This document shows positions 1 through 5,832 of a stretch of 5,913 nucleotides of DNA, piece by piece. The stretch comes from PVC group bacterium. GTDB lineage: Bacteria > Verrucomicrobiota > Kiritimatiellia > CAIKKV01 > PXCX01. Every line of letters starts with the position of its first letter. Position 1 is the first letter of the stretch. The translations under genes were made by a program, and so were the position numbers. The DNA is taken from assembly GCA_003567575.1 (NCBI GenBank), contig PWZG01000483.1, positions 1 to 5,913 of the forward strand, given 5' to 3'. The notes under the pieces were generated by a model. That model worked only from the letters and a program-made list of their open reading frames with translations, made no database searches and was not told the origin of the DNA.

Positions 1-132
1 AGAAGTTGTTCGGTGGATGCCGAAAGCATAGCGTTGAGTGCGGTGGTCAGTTGCCGGCCTTTATCGGTGAGGTGGTAACGGTGACGATTGGGGACCTTGC
101 GGATGATCCCGTGATCACGCAGTAGGCGCAGG
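1..132 (-). pseudogene. C-terminal winged-helix fragment, truncated by the IS and running off the left edge
   Basis: On the minus strand an open frame from position 132 to the left edge encodes about 43 residues. They begin LRLLRDHGIIRKV, continue through PNRHRYHLTDKG and end near ASTEQL. This reads as a winged helix: a recognition helix (LRLLRDHGIIRKV), a basic wing (PNRHRYHLTDKG) and a following helix (RQLTTALNAML). The likely role is DNA binding. Similar modules occur at the C terminus of some proteins from mobile-element neighbourhoods and in MarR-like regulators, but I cannot name the family. The protein similarity stops at the IS left end. The same frame continues into the IS only as far as a stop at 207-209, and it has no ATG. 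The N-terminal part is not present on the other side of the IS, and the C-terminal end lies outside the window. It is probably a decayed gene remnant. Confidence 0.55.
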
Positions 133-152
133 GTAAGCGTCCGGCCAACCCC
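133..152 (+). repeat. IS66 left terminal inverted repeat
   Basis: The sequence is GTAAGCGTCCGGCCAACCCC. It matches the reverse complement of 2592-2611 at 18 of 20 positions, with mismatches only at repeat positions 13 and 14. The GTAAGCG start is typical of IS66 family ends. The repeat forms the transposase binding and cleavage site. Confidence 0.92.
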
Positions 153-192
153 ATCTGGCGCATCTATCCCAGATCTGCGATTATGTTTCTCC

Positions 193-200
193 AAAGGAGG
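193..200 (+). promoter_or_regulatory. Strong Shine-Dalgarno sequence of tnpA
   Basis: AAAGGAGG lies 8 nt upstream of the ATG at 209, an ideal spacing. This fixes the tnpA start and argues against the overlapping ATG at 183, which has no such site. No convincing sigma-70 promoter was found between the left repeat and this site; the best -10-like string is GATTAT at 179-184, with a poor -35. Confidence 0.8.
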
Positions 201-208
201 AACAGGTC

Positions 209-526
209 ATGGATGGGAACGAAAATGTTAAGCAGCGGTTGGGCCGATCTGATTGGCAGGAGGTGTTGGAGCGTCAAGTATCGAGCGGTCTGCCAGCGAC
301 GGTATACTGTCGTGAGCACGGGATATCGATCTGGCAGTTTCGGTATTGGAAGAAGCGTCTATCATCATCGTCATCCGGCAGCATAGGATTCAGTCGTGTT
401 CACGTTGCCACTCCTGCACCATCGGCTCATTTATGGATTGAAGCCGGTTCTTGGCGCGTCAGTGTTGGCGCTGGATTTGATGAGGCGACATTGCGTCGTG
501 TTCTCTCCGTTCTTGAAAAGCCATGA
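209..526 (+). CDS. tnpA: IS66 accessory protein TnpA (IS66 Orf1), helix-turn-helix
   Basis: This 105-residue protein is the first gene of the IS66 operon and is required, with TnpB, for efficient transposition in studied family members. The N-terminal half carries the characteristic helix-turn-helix: WQEVLERQVSSGLPATVYCREHGIS-type sequence at about residues 16-40, followed by the conserved WQFRYWKKRL at 42-51. This resembles the Orf1 DNA-binding domain that also occurs in IS3-type OrfA proteins. A serine run (residues 52-56) links to a C-terminal beta-rich segment ending EATLRRVLSVLEKP, which is usual for the family. The start is set by the AAAGGAGG site at 193-200. The stop overlaps the tnpB start as ATGA (523-526), indicating translational coupling. 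Length and organisation are normal, so the gene looks intact. Confidence 0.92.
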   Translation: MDGNENVKQRLGRSDWQEVLERQVSSGLPATVYCREHGISIWQFRYWKKRLSSSSSGSIGFSRVHVATPAPSAHLWIEAGSWRVSVGAGFDEATLRRVLSVLEKP

Positions 527-873
527 TGCCTGGCTGGCTACCAACGGGTCGGATATTCTTGCATCGCCGCGCGGCGGATATGCGCAAGAGTTTCGACGGA
601 CTTTCGGGGCTTGTTCGCGGGGAGCTGGGAGAGGATCCGTTGGCGGGTGATCTTTTCGTATTTGTGAATCGGCGTCGGACTCACGCAAAGGTGTTGTATT
701 GGGATCGTGACGGTTTGGCGTTGTGGTCGAAGCGGTTGGAGCGTGGTCGTTTTCTGTTCAATCCCGAAGGTCCGGCGGAGATTGGGCGCGACGAATTAGC
801 ACTGCTTCTCGAAGGGGTTCGTGTTCGGGTGATCGCGCGTAGCCGTCGTTGGCATGTGCCCGAAAAAAAATGA
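523..873 (+). CDS. tnpB: IS66 accessory protein TnpB (IS66 Orf2)
   Basis: A 116-residue protein of the TnpB_IS66 family; it is unrelated to the RNA-guided nuclease also called TnpB. Family hallmarks are clear: ADMRKSFDGLSGLV at about residues 18-31, GDLFVFVNRRRTHAKVLYWDRDGLALWSKRLERGRF at about 42-77 (given here only as landmarks), and a short C-terminal basic tail. Its biochemical role is not established, but IS66 elements need it for normal transposition. The start is the ATG of the ATGA overlap with tnpA; a second ATG follows immediately at 526, so the exact initiation codon is ambiguous by one residue. The gene ends in a run of eight A residues (863-870) directly before TGA, followed by an in-frame TAG. 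Length is normal for the family. Confidence 0.92.
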   Translation: MMPGWLPTGRIFLHRRAADMRKSFDGLSGLVRGELGEDPLAGDLFVFVNRRRTHAKVLYWDRDGLALWSKRLERGRFLFNPEGPAEIGRDELALLLEGVRVRVIARSRRWHVPEKK

Positions 874-942
874 TAGAGATTCACTAAAAACGAGTTGAAT
901 TTGCTTGATATTTTGCCCGTGATATTGTATGTTTTCAGGCAT

Positions 943-2535
943 ATGATCGAAGGCACCAAAATTGATTATACTGCCCTTGCCGCAGACCCGAACGCAACCG
1001 CGATTTTGATCGAGTTGCTCAAGCAAAAGGACGACGTGACGCGTCTTTTGACTGAACAGATCGAGAAGTTTAAAAGTCAGGTTCAGTGGTTACAGCAACA
1101 ACTCTTCGGGCGCAAGAGCGAGAAGATCGATCCGGCGCAACTATGGATGGATGCGCTGACGCTTGAGGCCGTCGAGCAAAATCCTCCATCCGAACCGGCG
1201 GCCGCGGTTGAGACGCCCGTCGAAGCACATACCCGCAAACGTACGCCACACGGTCGCTCGGAGCTTCCAGAGCATTTGCCGCGCGAGATCAACGTTATCG
1301 ATGTGCCCGAATCGGAGCGTGTGTTGCCGGACGGGACGCTACGCCCGGTCATTGGCCACGAGGATACCGAGCGGATTGGTTATCGTCCCGGGCAAGTGTT
1401 CGTGCAAGTAACCCGTCGGATGAAGTACGGTAGTCCGTCCGGATCGGAAGAGGCCGGTGTGGTGACGGCGCCCGCGCCGGACCTGCTGGTTCCGCGGTGT
1501 AAAGCGGATGAATCGCTTTTGGCGCACTTGGTGGTGTCGAAGTACGTTGATCATTTACCGCTGTATCGGATAGAGCAAATCTTTCGCCGAAGCGACATCA
1601 CCCTTGCGCGCACGACAATGTGCGATTGGCTGGTCGAGACGGGGTTGGCCGTTCAGCCACTGGTGGATCGCATTCGCCACCGGCTTTTCCAAATTGGACT
1701 ATTGCATAGCGACGACACGCCGGTGGATTTGCAGGATTATAAGTCCGGCAAACCCAAGGGCCGACAGATGTTGGAGGCGCGGTTGTGGGTGGCCAGTTCC
1801 AGTCCGCGCGATGGTCCCTGGACGGTATACGATTTTACGCTGGGCCGTGGCGGTAAGTGGCCTCGCCTATTTTTTGCGGACTATTCAGGCGCTATCGTTT
1901 GCGATGCCTATTCCGGTTACGACGGTTTGGAAGACGAGACTGGGCGTATTCATCTGTACGGTTGCTGGGCGCATGCGCGGCGCTACTTCTTGAAAGCCCA
2001 TCGCTCCAGCCATCCGTTGGAAGGCGCTGAATATATTGCGTTGATCCGGCAACTGTATCAGGTGGAACGCGAGATTCAGGATGGAAGCATGGACATACCT
2101 CACGATCAGATCAATGCTCTTTGCCTGGCCTTACGGACAGAAAAGTCGGCGCCGATCCTCGCCTCTATCCGGGAACGGATTGATGCACAGATGGCGAGCG
2201 TACAACCGGGCAGCGCTCTTGGTAAAGCCTTATCCTACACGGACAACAACTGGGAACGGCTGAAAGCCTACGCTGAAGATCCGCGTCTGCCGATCGACAA
2301 CAACCCGGCCGAGCAGATGATCCGGCCAATCGCCGTAGGACGAAAAAACTGGTTGTTTTTCGGCAGTGAACGCGGTGGCCGGGCTGCCGCCAACCTGATG
2401 TCGTTGGTTGCGACCTGCAAGCGTGCCGGGGTTGAACCACTCGGTTATCTGCGCGATGTCTTCAAACGGCTGCCATCAACCCTGACAACCCATCTCGACG
2501 ACCTGCTGCCAGGGAACTGGAAGCCGACTTCCTGA
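943..2535 (+). CDS. tnpC: IS66 transposase TnpC (DDE type)
   Basis: A DDE transposase of 530 residues from the ATG at 943. The frame is open from a TTG at 895, which would add 16 hydrophobic residues unlike the usual TnpC start; neither start has a good ribosome binding site. Domains in order are a leucine-rich coiled-coil segment (about 20-59, ending in the conserved LFGRKSEKID), a degenerate zinc-finger region (about 115-185), and the DDE catalytic domain. Likely catalytic residues are D257 in LLHSDDTPV, D321 in IVCDAYSGYDG and E457 in DNNPAEQMIRP. The family C-terminal domain follows (LMSLVATCKRAGVEPLGYL) and ends near LLPGNW. The region aligned with the family's zinc finger has lost its CxxC pairs: VLPDGTLRPVIG and KYGSPSGSEEAG stand where cysteines are usual. 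This may be a subgroup trait, not damage. Otherwise the gene appears intact. It shares a reading frame with tnpB and with the downstream integrase. Confidence 0.93.
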   Translation: MIEGTKIDYTALAADPNATAILIELLKQKDDVTRLLTEQIEKFKSQVQWLQQQLFGRKSEKIDPAQLWMDALTLEAVEQNPPSEPAAAVETPVEAHTRKRTPHGRSELPEHLPREINVIDVPESERVLPDGTLRPVIGHEDTERIGYRPGQVFVQVTRRMKYGSPSGSEEAGVVTAPAPDLLVPRCKADESLLAHLVVSKYVDHLPLYRIEQIFRRSDITLARTTMCDWLVETGLAVQPLVDRIRHRLFQIGLLHSDDTPVDLQDYKSGKPKGRQMLEARLWVASSSPRDGPWTVYDFTLGRGGKWPRLFFADYSGAIVCDAYSGYDGLEDETGRIHLYGCWAHARRYFLKAHRSSHPLEGAEYIALIRQLYQVEREIQDGSMDIPHDQINALCLALRTEKSAPILASIRERIDAQMASVQPGSALGKALSYTDNNWERLKAYAEDPRLPIDNNPAEQMIRPIAVGRKNWLFFGSERGGRAAANLMSLVATCKRAGVEPLGYLRDVFKRLPSTLTTHLDDLLPGNWKPTS

Positions 2536-2544
2536 CGCATCAGG
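2531..2544 (+). other. Short hairpin over the tnpC stop codon
   Basis: CCTGA-CGCA-TCAGG can form a 5-bp stem with a 4-nt loop that includes the tnpC TGA. It has no T tract, so it is not a convincing intrinsic terminator. It could modestly affect translation between tnpC and the integrase frame, but it could equally be chance. Confidence 0.2.
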
Positions 2545-2562
2545 CCATTCCGAATCAGACTC

Positions 2563-3852
2563 ATGTCGTGGCGTCACCCAAAAGCAGGAACGGGGTTTAC
2601 CGGACGCTTACGCGCAACGGAACTGACGCCCGAGAAGAAAGAGCAATTCCGGCGAGGTATCGTCGCCTACCTGCATCATTTGAAGGTGGTACGCGATCGA
2701 GCGTCGTTGGCATCGGCCAAGGCCTACATCAATGGGCTTTCGACGCATGGCTTGCCGGACACTCCCGTCCGAGAAGCGCTGCGGTGGTTTTTTAAGGCTG
2801 CCACCAAGCACGGGCAGGATCGTCAATCGGTCATGGATGTCGAGGATCATTCCTCGCCGATTCTTCCCGAAAAATCGGATCGGGGAAAAACGCCTTGGGA
2901 ACAGCGGCTGGTCGAACGATTGCGTGTCGGCCAATACCAATGGCGTACGGAGGCGACGTATCGTGATTGGGCCTGGCGTTTCGCCGATTGGTTGAGGGGT
3001 CGCCCGATCGAAACCGCAACGGACGAGGATATCAAGGGGTTTCTGTCCTATTTGGCCGTGGAGCGATCCGTGGCGTCGTCGACCCAGCGCCAGGCATTGA
3101 ATGCGCTGGTTTTCTTTTTCCGCGAAGTATTGGGCCGCGAACCGGGAGATTTGCGAAGCCACCAGACCTCGGGGCGGCCAAAACGCGTTCCGGAGGTGCT
3201 GACCATCGACGAATGTCGCCGGCTTTTTGCCGCCATGTCCGGTACGTCTCGTTTGATGGCTGAAATTCAGTATGGCGCCGGCGTGCGCGTGATGGAACTG
3301 ATCCGGTTGCGGGTTCAACACATTGATTTGGAACGCGGTATCGTAACGGTGCGCGGCGGCAAGGGGCGGATGGGCGGCAAGGACCGGGTTACCGTTTTGC
3401 CGGAACGGTTGAAGGCCCCGATTGCTTCGCATTTGCTGCGGTTGCGGGAGCTGTTTGAAAAAGATCGCGCGTCGGGCGTTGACGGCGTATGGCTGCCGCC
3501 GGCGGTTGAGCATAAGATTCCGAAGGCCGGGCAACGATGGGAGTGGCAGTGGCTGTTTCCTTCGCGGGAGTTGTCGATTGATCCGCGTAGCGGCCGACGG
3601 CGCCGGCATCACGTCTTGCAAGGCGCCTATCAGAACGCCGTGCGTAAAGCCGCTGAGGCCGCCGGGATTGCCAAACGCGTGACGCCACATGTGTTGCGGC
3701 ATTCGTTCGCAACCCATTTGCTCGAAGCCGGATCCGATATCCGAACGGTTCAAGATCTGCTGGGGCATGCCGACGTGGCCACGACCATGGTTTATACCCA
3801 TGTGATGAACAAGCCCGGCGTCTCGGTCACCAGTCCGTTCGACCGGCTGTGA
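2563..3852 (+). CDS. intI: Integron-type tyrosine recombinase (IntI-like) with IS66-derived N terminus
   Basis: A 429-residue site-specific recombinase, longer than IntI1 (about 337). Residues 112-195 form the SAM-like core-binding domain (YRDWAWRFADWL, SSTQRQALNALVFFF). Residues 205-429 form the catalytic domain with R242 (GAGVRVMEL), K267 (GGKG), H376 and R379 (TPHVLRH), H402 (LLGH) and nucleophile Y411 (TMVYTHV). Residues about 318-348, with PKAGQRWEWQWLF and SIDPRSGRRRRHH, match the IntI-specific insertion that separates integron integrases from XerC/XerD. The C-terminal end GVSVTSPFDRL also matches IntI. An N-terminal extension of about 90 residues precedes the core and resembles extensions seen in some environmental integrases. 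The ATG and first 16 codons lie in the IS right end; native sequence starts at codon 17, so the original start is lost. The frame opens directly after the tnpC stop. There is no clear ribosome binding site. Active protein is plausible, but expression is uncertain. Confidence 0.88.
   Translation: MSWRHPKAGTGFTGRLRATELTPEKKEQFRRGIVAYLHHLKVVRDRASLASAKAYINGLSTHGLPDTPVREALRWFFKAATKHGQDRQSVMDVEDHSSPILPEKSDRGKTPWEQRLVERLRVGQYQWRTEATYRDWAWRFADWLRGRPIETATDEDIKGFLSYLAVERSVASSTQRQALNALVFFFREVLGREPGDLRSHQTSGRPKRVPEVLTIDECRRLFAAMSGTSRLMAEIQYGAGVRVMELIRLRVQHIDLERGIVTVRGGKGRMGGKDRVTVLPERLKAPIASHLLRLRELFEKDRASGVDGVWLPPAVEHKIPKAGQRWEWQWLFPSRELSIDPRSGRRRRHHVLQGAYQNAVRKAAEAAGIAKRVTPHVLRHSFATHLLEAGSDIRTVQDLLGHADVATTMVYTHVMNKPGVSVTSPFDRL
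2592..2611 (-). repeat. IS66 right terminal inverted repeat
   Basis: Read on the minus strand this is GTAAGCGTCCGGTAAACCCC, 18/20 identical to the left end at 133-152. It lies within codons 10-17 of the integrase frame, which shows that the N terminus of that protein is IS-derived. Confidence 0.92.
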
Positions 3853-3861
3853 TGTTCCGAT

Positions 3862-3890
3862 GCGGAGGTTCCGTGTCTTGCTCCCTCCGC
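3862..3890. repeat. Inverted repeat downstream of the integrase gene
   Basis: GCGGAGG (3862-3868) and CCTCCGC (3884-3890) form a perfect 7-bp stem with a 15-nt loop, extendable by one G-T pair. It starts 9 bp after the integrase stop. There is no following T tract, so it is at best a weak terminator or transcript-stabilising hairpin. It lacks the GTTRRRY/RYYYAAC core boxes of integron attachment sites. The rest of the gap up to 4050 shows no supported gene. Confidence 0.35.
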
Positions 3891-3975
3891 GATCCCGAAG
3901 CTCGTTCCTGGCAATGCCCTTTGCCATGATGTTTACGGGACTTTGCACGATACCCGTCCTTCTTTGGATAACCGA

Positions 3976-4005
3976 ATCCTACCGGTTCTACAAACACGTT
4001 GTCAA
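3976..4005 (-). promoter_or_regulatory. Possible sigma-70-like promoter facing the integrase 3' end
   Basis: On the minus strand TTGACA (4000-4005) matches the -35 consensus perfectly. It is followed after 18 bp by TAGGAT (3976-3981), a 4/6 match to TATAAT. It would transcribe antisense to the integrase gene, with no credible minus-strand gene in front of it. It lies between convergent genes, where promoters are not expected, so chance is quite possible. Confidence 0.22.
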
Positions 4006-4050
4006 TCACAATAATCGTCGCCCGCCTCCTTTCGGTCAGAAACGCAACAT

Positions 4051-5832
4051 CTACCTGGTCACGGACCGGTCAAGGACACTGCCTTCAAAACGTGGCCATT
4101 TGGCGGGATTGCGCGTCAAGGGCTCCTGATCCAGCGTACGCATCACCCAATGCGTACGCGGCGCATCGATGTCGTATGTAAGGGTTCTGCCGGTATCGGG
4201 AAACACGAAACGTCGATGCAGATCGGAGACGTCGTTCACGGCGCGTAACGCATCAAGCAGGGATTGCCCATTCTCATCCCCGTCCGGAAAAATCGCCATG
4301 ATGCCGAGTCGTTCCTCGTTGTATACCGCGACCCGTAGGCGTTGGTCGGGCATTGGCCGGAAGATTTGCCAGTTGCCGGATTCGATTTCGGGAGTGTAAC
4401 GCGACGGCACGACCACGGGCGCGTCGCCGCAAGCAAAGCGATGATGGATCCCCGTTCGATTGGAACGCCGGATACCGCGCGGCCCGACGGGGATTCGGAA
4501 AAGATCGTCGCGATTCAGTGAATCGTCCTGAAACATTAAAACGATCGGCCGGACGGCGATATCACGGGTTCGTGGCGGAGCCGCTCCGCCGGCCGACAAG
4601 AGAAACGACGGGCCCCCGGAATGGATTTCGGGAGACCCGACGGTTCCCCGGCCGATACGGACAAAATAATCGTCGCGTTTTTTTTCACGGATTTGTTTGA
4701 CCAGTCCGGTGGGGGGCGCATAGCCCGCGACGGCGGCGTCCAGCGCAAAATGCGAGCGTTTGATGGCCTGCCGCAAATCATCGGACAGCGCCGCCGGTTC
4801 CGGTGCCGTCCAAACGATGGCGAAATGTCCCAGACGGTCGCGTGTAAGATCGCTGTTCCCGGCGTTCCGAAGATTTCGCCGGAAGGGAACCGAACGACGG
4901 TAATCGAGGCTGCCGTACGCATAACGCCACAGTTCCGCGTCGAGGATTGTTCGACTGAGTCCGGCGATCCGTTCGCAAGCCGCATAGGTTTCAAGATTCA
5001 AAAGCGCCTGCAAGGCATAGCCATGATAGGGATCGGAATTGAATTCATAAAGACCGCTGCCCACGATACGTTCCAGTAGATCGATTAACCACGTGTCCAG
5101 CGCGTTCGTGGTGTTGCCGGCATCCGACCGGTCGGGTTGTTGCGCATACAACCATTGGTTGGCCAGATAACGCGCCGATTCCGTCATTAACAGATGGTTC
5201 TCCGTCTCCGGTACCAGACCCAGGCTGCGGGGCGCGTGCCGCCGGGGTGTCGGACCGCGGTCAACGATCAGATGGTCGATGACATGTTGCCGGGTTTCCG
5301 GATATAAACGGTCGGGCCGGTCTTTGAAACGGTATAATATGGTGATCAGAACGGATTGGGTAAAATCGTAGTCGCCGCGGTGACCGATTCGCAATCGATC
5401 CGCGTAGTCCTTGCGCCATCCCCAAAGTTCGCGCACATCCCATTCCGATCCACTCGCGTTCCACGGACGCATGGACATCAGGTAACGGTTGGTTTCCTCG
5501 ATCCGATAACCGGATTCGAGACGCGCCAGAACGATCCGCGGCGGTACAACTTTCAATGCCGCCCCTTGCGGGGCCGTTTCCGGCAAGCTGCGCCGTGCCC
5601 AATGCTCCACGACCGCCGCTCGCATGGCTGTGGCGACCGCTTGCCGTGATTTGCCGGCATGGCATTCGACCGTCGCCTTCCAAAGCGTTCCCGGTTCAAG
5701 TTCGGTGTAGCGCCTCACGATCATGCGTTGCGTCACACAACCGGTCCAAAGGATGACCGCCGTGGCAACGGACAACAGGTGTAACACCGGATTCCTGGCA
5801 ATTTTGGTCATCAGACGGGAAAACGGTTTCAT
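4051..5832 (-). CDS. Large exported, possibly lipid-anchored protein of unknown function
   Basis: A 593-residue protein that I cannot name. The N terminus is a secretion signal: basic residues (K2, R6, K10, R13), a hydrophobic stretch (about 15-30), then LWTGC with Cys32. This resembles a lipobox, but tryptophan at -3 is unusual, so lipid attachment is uncertain and an uncleaved anchor or ordinary signal peptide is possible. The middle (about 150-320) is helical, with ETENHLLMTESARYLANQWL-like sequence at 209-228 and YEFNSDPYHGYALQALLNL at 262-280. These resemble alpha/alpha-toroid folds of carbohydrate-active proteins. SPEIHSGGPSFLLSAGG (400-416) and the C-terminal third (TLTYDIDAPRTHWVM at 550-564) look beta-rich. 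This architecture suggests a toroid plus beta-sandwich, as in some polysaccharide lyases, but I see no identified catalytic residues, so function is open. The start is supported by a 4-nt ATGA overlap with the gene upstream, indicating coupled translation in an operon. It is convergent with the integrase gene. Confidence 0.85.
   Translation of the reverse strand: MKPFSRLMTKIARNPVLHLLSVATAVILWTGCVTQRMIVRRYTELEPGTLWKATVECHAGKSRQAVATAMRAAVVEHWARRSLPETAPQGAALKVVPPRIVLARLESGYRIEETNRYLMSMRPWNASGSEWDVRELWGWRKDYADRLRIGHRGDYDFTQSVLITILYRFKDRPDRLYPETRQHVIDHLIVDRGPTPRRHAPRSLGLVPETENHLLMTESARYLANQWLYAQQPDRSDAGNTTNALDTWLIDLLERIVGSGLYEFNSDPYHGYALQALLNLETYAACERIAGLSRTILDAELWRYAYGSLDYRRSVPFRRNLRNAGNSDLTRDRLGHFAIVWTAPEPAALSDDLRQAIKRSHFALDAAVAGYAPPTGLVKQIREKKRDDYFVRIGRGTVGSPEIHSGGPSFLLSAGGAAPPRTRDIAVRPIVLMFQDDSLNRDDLFRIPVGPRGIRRSNRTGIHHRFACGDAPVVVPSRYTPEIESGNWQIFRPMPDQRLRVAVYNEERLGIMAIFPDGDENGQSLLDALRAVNDVSDLHRRFVFPDTGRTLTYDIDAPRTHWVMRTLDQEPLTRNPAKWPRFEGSVLDRSVTR

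Larger units (their letters stand above)
133..2611 (+). mobile_element. IS66-family insertion sequence, complete, 2479 bp
   Basis: The element has the full IS66 layout: terminal inverted repeats starting GTAA, then tnpA, tnpB and tnpC in one orientation with tnpA/tnpB translational coupling. The length of about 2.5 kb is normal for the family. All three reading frames are intact and the DDE residues of TnpC are present, so the copy looks potentially active. IS66 elements usually make 8-bp target duplications, but the flanking octamers here differ (GGCGCAGG at 125-132, GCGCAACG at 2612-2619). The two flanks also hold unrelated truncated genes. This suggests a deletion or an inter-IS recombination after insertion. 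The right end contributes the start codon and 16 codons to the downstream integrase gene. Confidence 0.93.

Noticed and set aside
183..386. Plus-strand open frame starting at ATG 183
   Set aside because: It overlaps tnpA in another frame, lacks its own Shine-Dalgarno sequence, and has no recognisable protein; tnpA at 209 has both.
523..873. tnpB as an RNA-guided nuclease of the IS200/IS605 type
   Set aside because: It shares only the name. The protein is 116 residues with IS66 Orf2 motifs and has no RuvC or zinc-finger domain, and no omega-RNA-like region is present.
860..880. Run of eight A residues at the end of tnpB as a programmed frameshift site into tnpC
   Set aside because: A -1 shift reads ATG ATA GAG ATT CAC TAA and a +1 shift stops at 896-898. 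Neither joins the tnpC frame, which is the same frame as tnpB beyond TGA and TAG stops.
125..2619. Shared GCGCA near both IS edges as a target duplication
   Set aside because: The match is only five bases and is offset (126-130 versus 2612-2616), not flush with both ends, so it does not fit an 8-bp duplication.
3862..3890. Hairpin after intI as an intrinsic terminator or folded attC
   Set aside because: It has no T tract for a terminator, and no RYYYAAC/GTTRRRY boxes or extrahelical-base pattern for attC; it is kept only as an inverted repeat.
2608..3948. Long open frame (446 codons) on the minus strand opposite the integrase
   Set aside because: The plus strand encodes a clear IntI with all catalytic motifs. 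The antisense frame shows no recognisable domain and is explained by codon bias of the real gene.
3860..4129. Plus-strand open frame of 89 codons with a hydrophobic stretch after the integrase
   Set aside because: It has no ribosome binding site, it runs into the 3' end of the minus-strand exported-protein gene, and its sequence shows no family features.
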